Notes: generated by a model not told the origin, from the sequence alone. Counted from the first letter of the stretch, positions 45,612 through 55,038 are shown. The stretch is DNA of 64,000 nucleotides from JANSYA01 sp965243385 (GCA_965243385.1 CBDEUV010000002.1:248001-312000); one strand, 5' to 3'. Numbers and translations are program-made.

Positions 45612-46946
45612 TTACGGCCGCCAGTCGCCTTCGCGGCCGCGGTCCGAGTATTTTAACCAGGCGTCGTTGACGCCTCTGGCGCGCTTCGCTTCGAGCAGGC
45701 GCTGGTTTTCATAGCCGTTTACCGGCACCGCGTAGGCGTAACGACCGCCGGTCTCCGCGCCGCAGTAATGAAAGCCGTTCTGCCAGGGACCGGAAGCATT
45801 GGTCACGTACCAGTTGCCGGAGGAATCTTTGCAGGCGTAGCGATAGCTGACGTTGCAGTTATTGTCGTTCCAGCGGCCGTTGCCCCACTGGTGCGCGCAG
45901 TCTTCATTGCCGCCCCAGTCGTTCGGTTCGTTCTGGTGCCAGCTCCACACGGCGGCTTTGACGCGGCCATCGGTCGCCTTGAGTTTATCCGCGCCCGGCA
46001 GGTTCACGCCGCATTTCATCATCTCGGCCATATTCTGCGGAGTGGTCTTGCCGGAACCGCCGCCGAACCAGGCGGTCAGATTCGTGCGGTCTTCATAGTA
46101 ACGCACCATTTTCGTATTGTAGGTGTTGCGGTCGAAATGTCCGCAGGCGCCGTAACTCGTAAACCGCTCGATATTCGATTCGGGCACGTTGTTGTTCTTG
46201 CGAAATACCCAGCGACCCCATTCGCCGCCAGGGCAGCCGCTCGACCACAGAATGATATTTTTGCCGGCGTTTAAGATCTGCCGCTTCGTGACATTCATCG
46301 GCACGTCTTCGCAGGTGGTTCCGGTCCGCGCCATATTCGGCGTATAGACCAGATCGCCCACCCGGCTTTTGAATACATTCAGCGCGTCGTTGTAACGACC
46401 GTCGAGATGCGTTTCGATATAAACGATGATGACCTCGCCGCGATTGGAACGAATCCAGCTGTTGATCTCGTCGACGCCTTTGCTGAGGTGGCGGTCGTAC
46501 GAGCTGCAGCCGAGGTGGTTGCTCTGGCCGTGACACAGCAGCGGACGTTTGCCCCAATTCCAGGGCCAGCCTTCCATGCTGAAGTACCAGTGCACGTCGA
46601 GTTCGAGGGCCCGCACGCCCATGCGCAGTTGATCTTTGATCGTTTCGCTTTGATTCGGGTCGAGATAGCTGAAAGCGGTCGTATATTTCGAGCTATTGTA
46701 ACTATTGTGCGTATGCACGAAGGTCGCGGCTTTCAGCGGCGTATCGTTTTGCAGTTTACGCTCCAGTTCCAGAGCGCGGCTTTCCCAGCTGCGCTGCAGG
46801 CGATCCACCGATGATTCCGGCGGCTTCGGGGGCGATTTAAAATAGACGAGCGCCGCGGCGGCGGTCGCCAGAACGGCGATCGTCTTCAGATAGCGGCCGC
46901 CTTTATTAGAAAGAAACTGCTTGTGTTTGGACTTGTTTGAGAACAT
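45612..46946 (-). CDS. Phosphatidylinositol-specific phospholipase C-like protein fused to a C-type-lectin-like module
   Basis: A 444-residue protein. A membrane anchor (about 20-36) precedes a PI-PLC X-like domain (about 70-290) with catalytic pattern His80-Asn81 (THNSY), Glu115/Asp117 (ALELDVHW) and His139 (LLCHGQ). Its C-terminal part (about 330-375) matches a C-type lectin core: EPN 340-342, EDC 348-350, WND 359-361 and Cys364/Cys372. The EPN and WND triplets bind calcium and mannose-type sugars in true lectins. It would cut phosphoinositide-type lipids and bind glycans outside the inner membrane. A good AGGAGAGG site precedes the ATG. The fold assignment of the lectin part is inference from the short motif. 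Confidence 0.8.
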   Translation of the reverse strand: MFSNKSKHKQFLSNKGGRYLKTIAVLATAAAALVYFKSPPKPPESSVDRLQRSWESRALELERKLQNDTPLKAATFVHTHNSYNSSKYTTAFSYLDPNQSETIKDQLRMGVRALELDVHWYFSMEGWPWNWGKRPLLCHGQSNHLGCSSYDRHLSKGVDEINSWIRSNRGEVIIVYIETHLDGRYNDALNVFKSRVGDLVYTPNMARTGTTCEDVPMNVTKRQILNAGKNIILWSSGCPGGEWGRWVFRKNNNVPESNIERFTSYGACGHFDRNTYNTKMVRYYEDRTNLTAWFGGGSGKTTPQNMAEMMKCGVNLPGADKLKATDGRVKAAVWSWHQNEPNDWGGNEDCAHQWGNGRWNDNNCNVSYRYACKDSSGNWYVTNASGPWQNGFHYCGAETGGRYAYAVPVNGYENQRLLEAKRARGVNDAWLKYSDRGREGDWRP

Positions 46947-46976
46947 GAACCTCTCCTGATCTGTCTTTGTATGATC

Positions 46977-47012
46977 CTGTCAGATTTCTGGCATCGCGTC
47001 AGCAACTGACAG
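46977..47012. repeat. Inverted repeat upstream of the phospholipase gene
   Basis: CTGTCAG (46977-46983) and CTGACAG (47006-47012) are perfect 7-bp arms with a 22-base spacer, 31 to 66 bases upstream of the start. Could be an operator or leader stem. Confidence 0.45.
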
Positions 47013-47050
47013 TGATTCGAATAAGAGGTGTTTTGCAGAATGCGTGCCTG

Positions 47051-47070
47051 ACACTGTTTGATAACAGTGT
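47051..47070. promoter_or_regulatory. 20-bp palindrome, possible operator
   Basis: ACACTGTT-TGAT-AACAGTGT: perfect 8-bp arms with a 4-base centre, 105 bp upstream of the phospholipase gene. Perfect symmetry of this size is typical of a dimeric repressor site. No matching regulator is seen nearby. Confidence 0.5.
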
Positions 47071-47358
47071 TAGAAAAAAAAGGCAGGCGATACGCCGTAC
47101 AGCCGGAGAGATTTTATACAGAACTCCGCCAATCATCGCAAGAATTCGCCATGCATGCCGGTTTACGCCAGCGGCAATCCGTGCGTACAAAGACGAGCGA
47201 TTGGGAGCAATCACGAATCAGGGCACAGGGCAACAGCTTCATTCAAGGCTGCGCATTAAATCGCGACTTCGCGCAAAGACCTTCGTGGCTTAAGTTTAAG
47301 CACGCCCTCTTTCAGTGCGCCTTGAACGAAGCTGTTACGATTGGAGCAAAACCCAGAG

Positions 47359-47374
47359 GCAGGCTGTGGCCTGC
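47359..47374 (-). repeat. Short hairpin after the Calx-beta gene
   Basis: GCAGGC (47359-47364) pairs with GCCTGC (47369-47374) over a 4-base loop, 18 bases past the stop at 47392 on the minus strand. A T-run (TTTT) appears only 7 bases later, so terminator activity is doubtful. Confidence 0.35.
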
Positions 47375-47391
47375 GCTCGCACACCCCACGG

Positions 47392-50300
47392 CTATTGCTG
47401 CGCGCAGAGCAACGGCAGCGGAGTCGTGCAGGCGGCCGCGCCGGTATCGAGTGCGCCTCCGCCGGTGCTATTCGCGTCGCCCTGCTGGCCGTTGCCGCCG
47501 GTGCCCGAGAAATTTCCACAGTCGTCAGTCGAGGTCGTCCAATCACTCGCCAGGCCAGTCCAGTAATTGCCGACCGCTCCGGTCACGGAGTTCGTCAGCG
47601 CGCCGAAGACGAAGATCGAATTGGCGTTCGTGCGAAAGATCGCGGTGTTGTCGGACCGGCGATAATCGATATTCGCCGTCAGCACCCAATTGATCTGCGA
47701 ATCGCCGGCGTTCGCCGTGAGCGAAGCCCGACGATGCGGGCCGTCGGCCGCCACGGCCCGGTAGGTTCCGGCGACCGGCACATTCGCGTCGACGCCGCAA
47801 AAATTATCCATCTCCGCGATGGGACTGCCGTCCGCATTCACCGCCGCGTTCGCTCCGCCCGCCAGCCCCGCGTCGTTATCGAAATCGCCGCTGTGCGTCG
47901 CGGCCGTGACAAAGAGATAGCGATCGTTGTCGGTATTCGTAATCGTGCGGGTGGGCGAAGAGGTGCCGCTATAATTGCCGTCGCCGCTGGTGACCGTGCC
48001 CGGCCCCGTGCGAATCGTAAAGGCGACGTCCCCGTCGACGATGGCGTCGTCCACGCCGGTGACCGTGACCGTCTGGGGCGTGCACCAGTTGCCGCCTCCC
48101 GCGCAGGCGCCGCCGGTATTCGTAAATGTCACCGATGCCGTGGATAGCGTGCCTTCGGTCGTATCGCTGCTTTCGAGGGGCACGGTCACAATGGCGATCG
48201 GTCGCGAATTGAGGCGAATGCTGAAATTGGCCGTACCGCCGTTTTCGGTGACCGTGGCGCTCGCGGGCGTGAGCGTGATGCCCGCCGTGTCGTTGTCGGT
48301 ATTGGTGATCGTCGGGTCGGGCGGATCGAAGCCGTTGAAGAAGGCGTCGCCGCTGGTCGCGGCCTGGATCTGCAGAGCCGCGGCGATATCGCCGTCGTCT
48401 TCCGGATCGTCGACGCCGGTCACCGTGACCGTCTGCGGCACGTTCCAGTTCGCGGAAGTAAAGGTCAGGCTCGCGGGCGCGACGGTGAATTCGGTCGTAT
48501 CGCTCGACAGCAGGTTGAAGCTCACGTTCGCGGTAGGCGCCTGGCTGAGAATCATCTTGAATTGCACGGCGGCGCCGGCTTCGGTCGTGGTATAACTCAC
48601 GAATTCGGGCGTTACGCAGCGGGCGATGCGCGAAGCGTTCGTATCGCAGTTGGTCACGTTCAGCTGGCCGGCGGTCGCGCCGTTGTTGTCGGTCGGAGCC
48701 AGGCCGTCATAGAGTGGATCGGCGCTCACCCCCACCCCGAGATCGATCTGGTAGGCGGTATCGGCGTCGCTGAGCGCGTCGGCCAGGCCGGTGATGGTGA
48801 CGGTCTGCGGCACATTCCAGTTCGCCGGAGTGAAATCCAGAAAGGAAGGCGAAACGGTGGCTTCGGTGGTATCCAGGCTGCGAATCAAATTCGTGGGCGC
48901 TGTGGTCTTACCCACCCGCACATTGGCCGCCGGCTGGGTATTCAACTGCACCGTAAAGGTCGCAGTGCCGCCGCCTTCGTTGGTCATCAAGCCCGTAATC
49001 GGCGCCGAAATAATCCCGACCAGGTCGTTGTTTGCGTTCGTGCCCGCCACGTCGCTCGCGTCGCGATTGTTGTAATCCGGGTCGGTGCTCGTGGCCGCGC
49101 CCGTAATGATATTATAAGCCACGCTGCCGTCGGCCACCGGAATGACGTCGTCCACGCCCGTGACGGTGACCGTCTGCGGCGTGCACCAGTTCCCCGGACC
49201 GGGACACAGGCCCGCCGTGAAAGTCAAACTGGCCGGCGAAACCGTCGCCTCGGTCGTCGTATCACTCGAAAGCGGAATACTCACATTGCCGGTGGGCTGC
49301 GAAGTCAAAACGACCGTAAAATTCGCCGTCGTCGCGTTTTCGCTCGTGATCAATCCGGTCGTCGGCGTTACGGTGATGCCCGGCGTATCGTTATCGCTGT
49401 TTAAGGCGCTGAGATCGCTGAGCGTGCGCCCGTTATAATCCGCATCGGCGCTGGTTACGGTCCCGAACTGAATTGTATAACTTTGATCGGTATCGGCCAG
49501 GTCGTCGTTGACCCCGGTGACCGTGACCGTCTGCGGAACACACCAGTTGCCCGGACCGGGACAAACGCCCGCCGTAAAGGTCAGCGCGGCGGGAGCGACC
49601 GTGCCTTCGGTCGTGTCCGAACTGCTCACGTTCACGCTCACATTCGCGGTCGGCTCCGAGTCGAGCACTACTGTAAAATTCGTGGCGACCAGGGCCTCGG
49701 TCGTCAGCAACGGAGTCGCCGCGGGAGTCACCGTAACGCCGGGCGTATCGTTGTCGCTGTTCGAAACCGCGACAGTGTCCGTAATCGGCAGACCGGCGTA
49801 GGCCGGCGCGGTCGTACCCGCGTTCACGCTGGCCGAAATTGTTAAGTTTTGAGTGCCGTCATTTAGTCCGTCGTCCACGCCGGTGACCGTAACGCGCCGC
49901 GGTACATTCCAGTTCGCCGACGTAAATGTCAGGCTCGCGGGAGCGACGGTCGCCTCGCCCGTATCGCTCGACGACAGATCGACGATGACGTTCGCCACGG
50001 GCATCGTACTCAACACGACGAAGAAATCCGCGGTCGTCAGATTCTCGGAGACGACGAGACCGGTGGTCGGCGCCAGCGTTACCCGCGCGCCTTCGTTATC
50101 GGTATTGATGACCGAAACGCTACCGGCCGGCAATAAAGAGTAACTGGGGTCGGCGCTGATAGCCGAACCGAAATCGACGACATAGCTCTGGTTACCGTCG
50201 ACGATGCCGTCATCCACGCCGGTGACCCCCACGCTCTGGGCGATAAACCAGTCAAAGGGAGTAAAGCTCAGGCTCGCTGTCGAAAGCACGCCTTCGGTCG

Positions 50301-50607
50301 GGTCACTGGCGACCGGATTCAGAATGACATCCGCAGTGGGGGCCCGGGTCAGCACCACCCCGATCGCGGTCGAGGTACCGCTCTCTGAGGTCAAAAGTGC
50401 AGTGTCAACGCTGAGCTGAACGCCGCTGGTCGCAGTCGAGGCCACGGTAGCGCCCAGCGCGCCCAGTACGAGCGGCGCCAGGAGCTGCGGCTCCGCACCG
50501 TACTGCGCGCATCCCGTGACCGCCGGCGCCGCCAGCATGGAACTCAGCAACAGCGACGCGAATCCCGCCTGTACCCGACGCGTAGTATTTTGAATGGCCG
50601 CCTTCAA
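47392..50607 (-). CDS. Surface lipoprotein with seven Calx-beta-like repeats and a DUF1554 domain
   Basis: A 1071-residue lipoprotein (lipobox AVTGC, Cys33). Residues 65-890 carry seven repeats of about 120 residues. Each has a block of the type EGTVAPASLTFTSANWNVPQ followed by TVTVTGVDD and a DxxxNxDND turn; Asp clusters suggest calcium binding. Four repeats have a Cys-containing insert (CPGPGNWC). The last 176 residues (from 896, RYLFVTAATHSGDF) match DUF1554, a C-type-lectin-like domain with four Cys (NFCGVD, DDCGNFSG, AACTT, LLCAQQ) that I know from Leptospira. Likely on the cell surface and binding host or matrix ligands. The start appears to be TTG at 50607; a later Met24 would cut the signal too short. 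Confidence 0.88.
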   Translation of the reverse strand: MKAAIQNTTRRVQAGFASLLLSSMLAAPAVTGCAQYGAEPQLLAPLVLGALGATVASTATSGVQLSVDTALLTSESGTSTAIGVVLTRAPTADVILNPVASDPTEGVLSTASLSFTPFDWFIAQSVGVTGVDDGIVDGNQSYVVDFGSAISADPSYSLLPAGSVSVINTDNEGARVTLAPTTGLVVSENLTTADFFVVLSTMPVANVIVDLSSSDTGEATVAPASLTFTSANWNVPRRVTVTGVDDGLNDGTQNLTISASVNAGTTAPAYAGLPITDTVAVSNSDNDTPGVTVTPAATPLLTTEALVATNFTVVLDSEPTANVSVNVSSSDTTEGTVAPAALTFTAGVCPGPGNWCVPQTVTVTGVNDDLADTDQSYTIQFGTVTSADADYNGRTLSDLSALNSDNDTPGITVTPTTGLITSENATTANFTVVLTSQPTGNVSIPLSSDTTTEATVSPASLTFTAGLCPGPGNWCTPQTVTVTGVDDVIPVADGSVAYNIITGAATSTDPDYNNRDASDVAGTNANNDLVGIISAPITGLMTNEGGGTATFTVQLNTQPAANVRVGKTTAPTNLIRSLDTTEATVSPSFLDFTPANWNVPQTVTITGLADALSDADTAYQIDLGVGVSADPLYDGLAPTDNNGATAGQLNVTNCDTNASRIARCVTPEFVSYTTTEAGAAVQFKMILSQAPTANVSFNLLSSDTTEFTVAPASLTFTSANWNVPQTVTVTGVDDPEDDGDIAAALQIQAATSGDAFFNGFDPPDPTITNTDNDTAGITLTPASATVTENGGTANFSIRLNSRPIAIVTVPLESSDTTEGTLSTASVTFTNTGGACAGGGNWCTPQTVTVTGVDDAIVDGDVAFTIRTGPGTVTSGDGNYSGTSSPTRTITNTDNDRYLFVTAATHSGDFDNDAGLAGGANAAVNADGSPIAEMDNFCGVDANVPVAGTYRAVAADGPHRRASLTANAGDSQINWVLTANIDYRRSDNTAIFRTNANSIFVFGALTNSVTGAVGNYWTGLASDWTTSTDDCGNFSGTGGNGQQGDANSTGGGALDTGAAACTTPLPLLCAQQ
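48040..50235 (-). repeat. Seven tandem repeats inside the Calx-beta gene
   Basis: DNA for the VTGVDD block recurs near 48050, 48410, 48780, 49145, 49505, 49870 and 50210, a period of 340 to 368 bp. Sequence between copies has diverged, but the core block is near-identical in most, so recombination between copies could change repeat number. Confidence 0.75.
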
Positions 50608-50842
50608 ATCTCAATCCAGATCCGGTTCCGGGTCCATCTTCCCGGTGCCTGTTTAGTATCGGTTTGGCCGGTATGTATTACAACAGGAGACGCAGGGATT
50701 CCAGTCATCTTAACCGATTGCGTACAAATTTTTGTGCGCGAAAAACGGCGCTGTTTAGCGAATCATTTGCATTTTTTGAAAGCCTGGCCGCAATGCGACA
50801 GAATCACTTGACCGGTTTCGTACGCGGTCGTATGCATCGATC

Positions 50843-52087
50843 ATGATGAACTGGGAAAGCCCCGCGGACCGACCAGAGCAGTTGGGCTACTGGCAGACCG
50901 GCCGCTCCGGCGGGACCGGCTGCCTGCTGGTGTTCATGTGTTTGATCGCCGGTTTCTTCTTTCTGCTGGGCCTCGCTCTGGCGGCGTTCGCCGGGGACTG
51001 GTCGCTCAAAGCCATGGGAATCTTCTCCGCGGTCATCGGCGGCGTGGGCGTCTACGCCGCGATCGGCAACTGGAAGCGCGACTATCGTCAGAGCATGTTC
51101 TTCGATCGGCGGGCCGAAGAATTTCTGATGCAGAGCTCCGTCACCAATCAGGAGGATTTTCGCGTACCCTTTCAGCGCGTCGACCGCTTGCACCTGTATC
51201 GCGTCCATCGCCGCAGCTCCGGCAGCGATTCCACCACCCGCTATACGGTCTACCTGCTGGCCCTGGTCCTGCACGACGGCTCCGAGCTGGTCATCGACAG
51301 CGGCGGCGACGGCAACAGCATGGCGGAACTCGCGCGACAGGTCGCGGAGTTCACCGGCTTCGGCGTGACCTCCCAGTCCGAACTGGAACTGACGATTCCG
51401 GCTTCCAGATCCGGATCGCCGGGCGTGTCTTCGTCCGACCGCTTCGGCGCCCCGGCCCTCGCCCCCTCCGCAAACGTACGCGAATCGAGCGTCGCCGAAG
51501 GCCGCGAAATTCGCCTGCAGATGCCTGGCATGAGCACCGGAGCGAAAATCATTAATGTGCTCGTTCTGGGCCTGTTCCTGGCGGTGCCGGTCTTTATCTT
51601 CATGCAGGCCTTCGATATCTTTTTTATGATTTTCTCCGGCCTGTTCATCATTATGTTTTATTCGGTCGTCGCGCTGGTAATTCTCATGCAGCTGCGCGGC
51701 TTTGCGATCATCGTCAATCGCAGCCGCCTGCTGGTGCGCATCGAATTTCGCGCGCCGGGACTCTCGGCCCTGAATCAGGAGATTGAAATCCCCGCCGATC
51801 AAATCGAAGCGGTGCAGATCAATCTATCCGAAGAGGGCCACTTCTGGCTGGCGGTCTGCGTCGGCGCCGGCTTCGAGCTACCGACGGTATCGCAATTCCT
51901 GGCGAACGTCGGTCCGTATTCGAAAGGTCTGCAAACCGGTCCCGGCGAAGAGCGGCGGCTTTCGCTCTGGGAAATCAACGCCTTCCAGGCCCCGGGCGCG
52001 AAAGGCGCCTCGACCCGCGATCTGGAGTACGTCGCGGCGCTGCTGCGCGATGAGTACGGATTGAATCGCGCGGGAACGTCGGCATAA
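50843..52087 (+). CDS. Membrane protein of unknown function (signalling cluster)
   Basis: A 414-residue protein with two helices near 25-75 and two more near 238-290, with a soluble stretch between (about 75-230). No domain recognised. The middle has a Ser/Pro/Ala-rich linker (190-215). It opens a plus-strand run followed after 44 bp by a lipoprotein, then a LytS-like kinase, a LytTR regulator and a hybrid kinase. It may supply or process the stimulus. A second Met (50846) could be the real start. Confidence 0.7.
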   Translation: MMNWESPADRPEQLGYWQTGRSGGTGCLLVFMCLIAGFFFLLGLALAAFAGDWSLKAMGIFSAVIGGVGVYAAIGNWKRDYRQSMFFDRRAEEFLMQSSVTNQEDFRVPFQRVDRLHLYRVHRRSSGSDSTTRYTVYLLALVLHDGSELVIDSGGDGNSMAELARQVAEFTGFGVTSQSELELTIPASRSGSPGVSSSDRFGAPALAPSANVRESSVAEGREIRLQMPGMSTGAKIINVLVLGLFLAVPVFIFMQAFDIFFMIFSGLFIIMFYSVVALVILMQLRGFAIIVNRSRLLVRIEFRAPGLSALNQEIEIPADQIEAVQINLSEEGHFWLAVCVGAGFELPTVSQFLANVGPYSKGLQTGPGEERRLSLWEINAFQAPGAKGASTRDLEYVAALLRDEYGLNRAGTSA

Positions 52088-52131
52088 ATGAAAAGGCCGA
52101 GACGCGAATCAATCTCCGGAGGATTGCAAAT

Positions 52132-53109
52132 ATGACCGCTGCCAGGGAAGCAAAAGAATTTCGCGCCGCGCAGGCGAACTCCCGGGCCGTTCAACTCGGG
52201 ACGCTCGCGTTCGCGGCGCTGCTCTGCACACAGTGCGCGCCGGGCGCATTCGCGGAACCGCAGTCGGCGAATCCCGACTCCGGCTGCGAAGCGACGCCGC
52301 GGCGGCCCGTTCAGGAAGGCGTACGCGTTCACGGCCAATATCGCGCGTCGATCCAGAAGCCGGGCGCGCTGATCTGTCATGCGCAAAGCGACGAATGCGA
52401 AACGATCCGACTCACTCCCCCTCCGAAATATCCAGGCGATTCCGCAGTCGTGAATCTGTACGGCCTGGTCGACGATCGCAAGAGCGTGCTGGCGACCGTC
52501 CGTATCGCCGACGCTTCGCAGGACGTCGAAATCAAAAGCTACGCTCTGCCATCCGGCGTACTCCAGCAAAAATTCAAGATTCAGGGGCTGTTCGTGGCTG
52601 CATCGCTCTTCGCGCTGCTCGACGACCACCTGTACGTGCGCGACTGCGTGGGCGCGGGCCCGGGTTGCGGCGCGACGATCTATCCGCTGGGTCCGGGCAT
52701 TTCGCAAGCCTTCGCGGTGCGGCCGCAAGCGGGGGAAGCCGGCGCCGAAGCACTGAATATGTACGAGGGCAGCGAAATTCGCCTTGAGCCGGGGCGCTGG
52801 GTCTTCGTTTCCGCGACCGGCGAACGAATCGTCTGGATGGATTTCGCGAAACGCCGCGCCATTCGCAGCGTGAGTCTTGTCGACCGCAGTCCGGGAATCG
52901 AAGCGCAACAAACGGCCTTCCCCTGGCTCGCAAAAAACGCCGACCCCTCCATCGGCAATTTCGCCTATCGGAAAGAAGACGCGCTGCACATCGTCTACGC
53001 CCGTTTTGAAAAACCGCCGGCGGACGGGAAGTACTGGCGCATTCGTATAAATCTGAAAGACGGCGCTGCGCTTGCGCCCGATCGCGTGAAGCTGTGTCCG
53101 TCTTCGTAA
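52132..53109 (+). CDS. Hypothetical lipoprotein, translationally coupled to a sensor kinase
   Basis: A 325-residue lipoprotein (lipobox LLCTQC, Cys near 35). The mature part is beta-rich with cysteine pairs (YVRDCVGAGPGCGATI, ICHAQSDEC) and no family I recognise; a propeller or jelly-roll is possible. A strong GGAGG site precedes ATG 52132. Its end overlaps the start of the LytS-like kinase gene by 16 bp, so the two are made together. It may be the extracytoplasmic sensing partner of that kinase, which itself lacks a large periplasmic domain. Confidence 0.65.
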   Translation: MTAAREAKEFRAAQANSRAVQLGTLAFAALLCTQCAPGAFAEPQSANPDSGCEATPRRPVQEGVRVHGQYRASIQKPGALICHAQSDECETIRLTPPPKYPGDSAVVNLYGLVDDRKSVLATVRIADASQDVEIKSYALPSGVLQQKFKIQGLFVAASLFALLDDHLYVRDCVGAGPGCGATIYPLGPGISQAFAVRPQAGEAGAEALNMYEGSEIRLEPGRWVFVSATGERIVWMDFAKRRAIRSVSLVDRSPGIEAQQTAFPWLAKNADPSIGNFAYRKEDALHIVYARFEKPPADGKYWRIRINLKDGAALAPDRVKLCPSS

Positions 53110-54263
53110 AGCTACTCGGCTGGCTGGTCGTCAACACGACCCTGGGGATCATGAACGCGCTGCTGATCTCCTTTTATAGCCCCGAACCCCTGCCCCGGGT
53201 ATTCGCGGTGGCCCAGCTGAATACCCATACCATCTGCGCGCTGATCGAAATCTCGATCTACACCCTGGGCATCCGCCTGTACGAGGGAGGGCGGCGCCGC
53301 GGCCGACCGGTCCCGGCGTTTTTTCTGGTGCTGGGCGTGGCCATGCTCGCGGGGCTGATCGGCGTCTACTTCGGAGCATTGCTGAGCCGCAGCCTGCTGG
53401 ACTTCGATCCGCTGGCCCACGGGCAGCAGCAGTTTTTCAGCGTCATCTACGGTTCGATCCTCGTGGCGATTATTATCACCGCCATCGATCGCTGGGGACG
53501 GTCGATGGCCCAGCGTAAGCTGCAGCTGGAAACCGCTCTGCAGGAAGCCCGTCTCAAGAGCCTGCAGTATCGCATGCGGCCGCATTTTCTATTTAATACG
53601 CTCAACACGATTCACGCGACGCTGCGCCGGGATCCAGGCAAAGCCGACCGCGCGTTGATGATGCTGGCCGGGAATTATCGTTTTATTCTCGAAACCGCCG
53701 AGAACGCGTTGATCGATTTCGCCGAAGAGTGGGAATTCACCCGCAGCTATATCGAACTGGAACATCTGCGTTTCGCCGATCGACTGACCCTGCGGCTGAG
53801 CGCCGGCCCGCAAGACGAAGACGCCTTCGACGAAGGCCGCGCAGAGCAGGCCGCGACCGCGCGCGAAAAAGCGCCGTCGCCCGAGCGGGTGCGCGAAAGC
53901 TTCGCGGGAGTGCGCATCCCCCCGCTGAGCATTCAGCCCCTGGTCGAGAACGCTTTTATTCACGGAGTCCGGCGACTGCGCGAAGACGGTCTGATCGAAA
54001 TCACGGCGCGCCGCGAAGAATCCTGGGTGCACGTTCGCGTACGCGACAACGGTCCCGCTCCCGACTGGGCCCACGACCCCGCGTTACTCCTGCGCGGCGA
54101 AGGCACCCTGCCGCATATTAAAGAACGCATTCAGCACTATTATCCGCGCCGCTCCGATTTGACGATACGCCGCGTCGCTCCGGGTGTCGAAGCCGACTGG
54201 CCGAAGGGCTGCACGGAGTTTCATTTAAGCTTTGACTCCCAGGCGCTGCATTCCAGGCTTTAA
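53094..54263 (+). CDS. LytS-like sensor histidine kinase
   Basis: A 389-residue membrane kinase starting with GTG. Four hydrophobic helices (about 5-30, 45-65, 75-100 and 115-132), then a His_kinase domain with His164 in RMRPHFLFNTLNTIHATL and an HATPase domain with SIQPLVENAFIHGV. The Gly-box is GTLPHIKERIQHYY. The 35-residue insert in 230-265 (Asp/Glu/Ala-rich) before the N-box is not usual. With no sizeable sensor domain it may be activated by membrane change or by the lipoprotein before it. The LytTR regulator follows after 33 bp and is its clear partner. Confidence 0.9.
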   Translation: MSVFVKLLGWLVVNTTLGIMNALLISFYSPEPLPRVFAVAQLNTHTICALIEISIYTLGIRLYEGGRRRGRPVPAFFLVLGVAMLAGLIGVYFGALLSRSLLDFDPLAHGQQQFFSVIYGSILVAIIITAIDRWGRSMAQRKLQLETALQEARLKSLQYRMRPHFLFNTLNTIHATLRRDPGKADRALMMLAGNYRFILETAENALIDFAEEWEFTRSYIELEHLRFADRLTLRLSAGPQDEDAFDEGRAEQAATAREKAPSPERVRESFAGVRIPPLSIQPLVENAFIHGVRRLREDGLIEITARREESWVHVRVRDNGPAPDWAHDPALLLRGEGTLPHIKERIQHYYPRRSDLTIRRVAPGVEADWPKGCTEFHLSFDSQALHSRL

Positions 54264-54296
54264 CGCAGCGCCGGGAGGCCGGACGAGCGATTCATC

Positions 54297-55025
54297 GTGA
54301 GCGAAGAGCAACTATCCACTTTCATCGTCGAAGACGAACTGCCGGCCCGGGAGTTGATGGTCGACTACGTACTGAGCCGCCCGGAACTGCGCCTGGACGG
54401 CATGGCCCGGGACGGCCAGGAGGCGATCGAAAAACTCCAGCAGAAACGCGAGATCGATCTTCTGTTTCTCGACATTCAGCTGCCGGACTGCAACGGCATC
54501 GAAATCCTCGAACAGGTTTCGCGCGTGCACCACGTGGTGTTCACGACCGCCCACGACAGCCACGCGATTCGGGCCTTCGAAATCGGCGCCGTAGACTACG
54601 TGCTCAAACCCATCGCCATTGAAAGATTCAACCAGGCCGTGGATCGAGTGCTGGAGCTGCGCGATCATCGCCAGTTCTTCCGGCCGTCGCGACTGGGCCT
54701 CTCGATTAAAGAAGGCGAAAACCACTACCTGCTGCCCTATCAGGAGATCGTCTATCTATCGTCGAATCGCAAACATACGATTCTGCATACTGTGCGCAAA
54801 GACCACGAGTCGGCGCGGCTCCTGAAGGATTTCGAAGAGAGCCTGCCTCCCGAACTCTTCCAGCGCATCCACAAACAACACATCGTCAATCTGAGCTTCA
54901 TTTCGCATATCCAGCACCTGATCGGCGGGCGCTACGAAGCCTTTCTCAAAGACGAAGACGAGACCACCCTGCCGGTCGGCCGACAATTCGCCGATTCTCT
55001 CAAACAAAAGTTGAATATCGGCTGA
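54297..55025 (+). CDS. LytTR-type response regulator
   Basis: A 242-residue AgrA/LytR-type DNA-binding regulator. Receiver domain with Asp59 in LLFLDIQLPD and Lys104 in YVLKPIA; DNA-binding LytTR domain about 138-240 (VYLSSNRKHTILHTV, LFQRIHKQHIVNLSFI). It starts with GTG and should take phosphate from the LytS-like kinase. It could control genes for envelope or cell-surface features; no LytTR box was searched for. The hybrid kinase starts 13 bp later. Confidence 0.92.
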   Translation: MSEEQLSTFIVEDELPARELMVDYVLSRPELRLDGMARDGQEAIEKLQQKREIDLLFLDIQLPDCNGIEILEQVSRVHHVVFTTAHDSHAIRAFEIGAVDYVLKPIAIERFNQAVDRVLELRDHRQFFRPSRLGLSIKEGENHYLLPYQEIVYLSSNRKHTILHTVRKDHESARLLKDFEESLPPELFQRIHKQHIVNLSFISHIQHLIGGRYEAFLKDEDETTLPVGRQFADSLKQKLNIG

Positions 55026-55038
55026 GCCCCTCGTTCGG

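Larger units (their letters stand above)
46947..47391. promoter_or_regulatory. 445-bp gap upstream of the phospholipase gene
   Basis: No convincing gene. It contains two inverted repeats, the ribosome binding site of the minus-strand phospholipase gene and a hairpin just past the stop of the Calx-beta gene (listed). Small frames here are in high-GC shadow frames. The region is more AT-rich than the flanks between 46960 and 47110. Confidence 0.5.

Noticed and set aside
48562..49404. 280-residue plus-strand frame
   Set aside because: Shadow of the repeat-rich Calx-beta gene; its repetitiveness follows from the repeats on the other strand.
48040..50235. Regularly spaced repeats that look CRISPR-like
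   Set aside because: Period of about 360 bp, inside a coding frame, encoding Calx-beta blocks; not a CRISPR array.
50804..52989. Two long minus-strand frames (332 and 396 residues)
   Set aside because: Antisense to the signalling cluster genes at 50843 and 52132, which have a ribosome binding site, signal peptide and helices; no homology seen.
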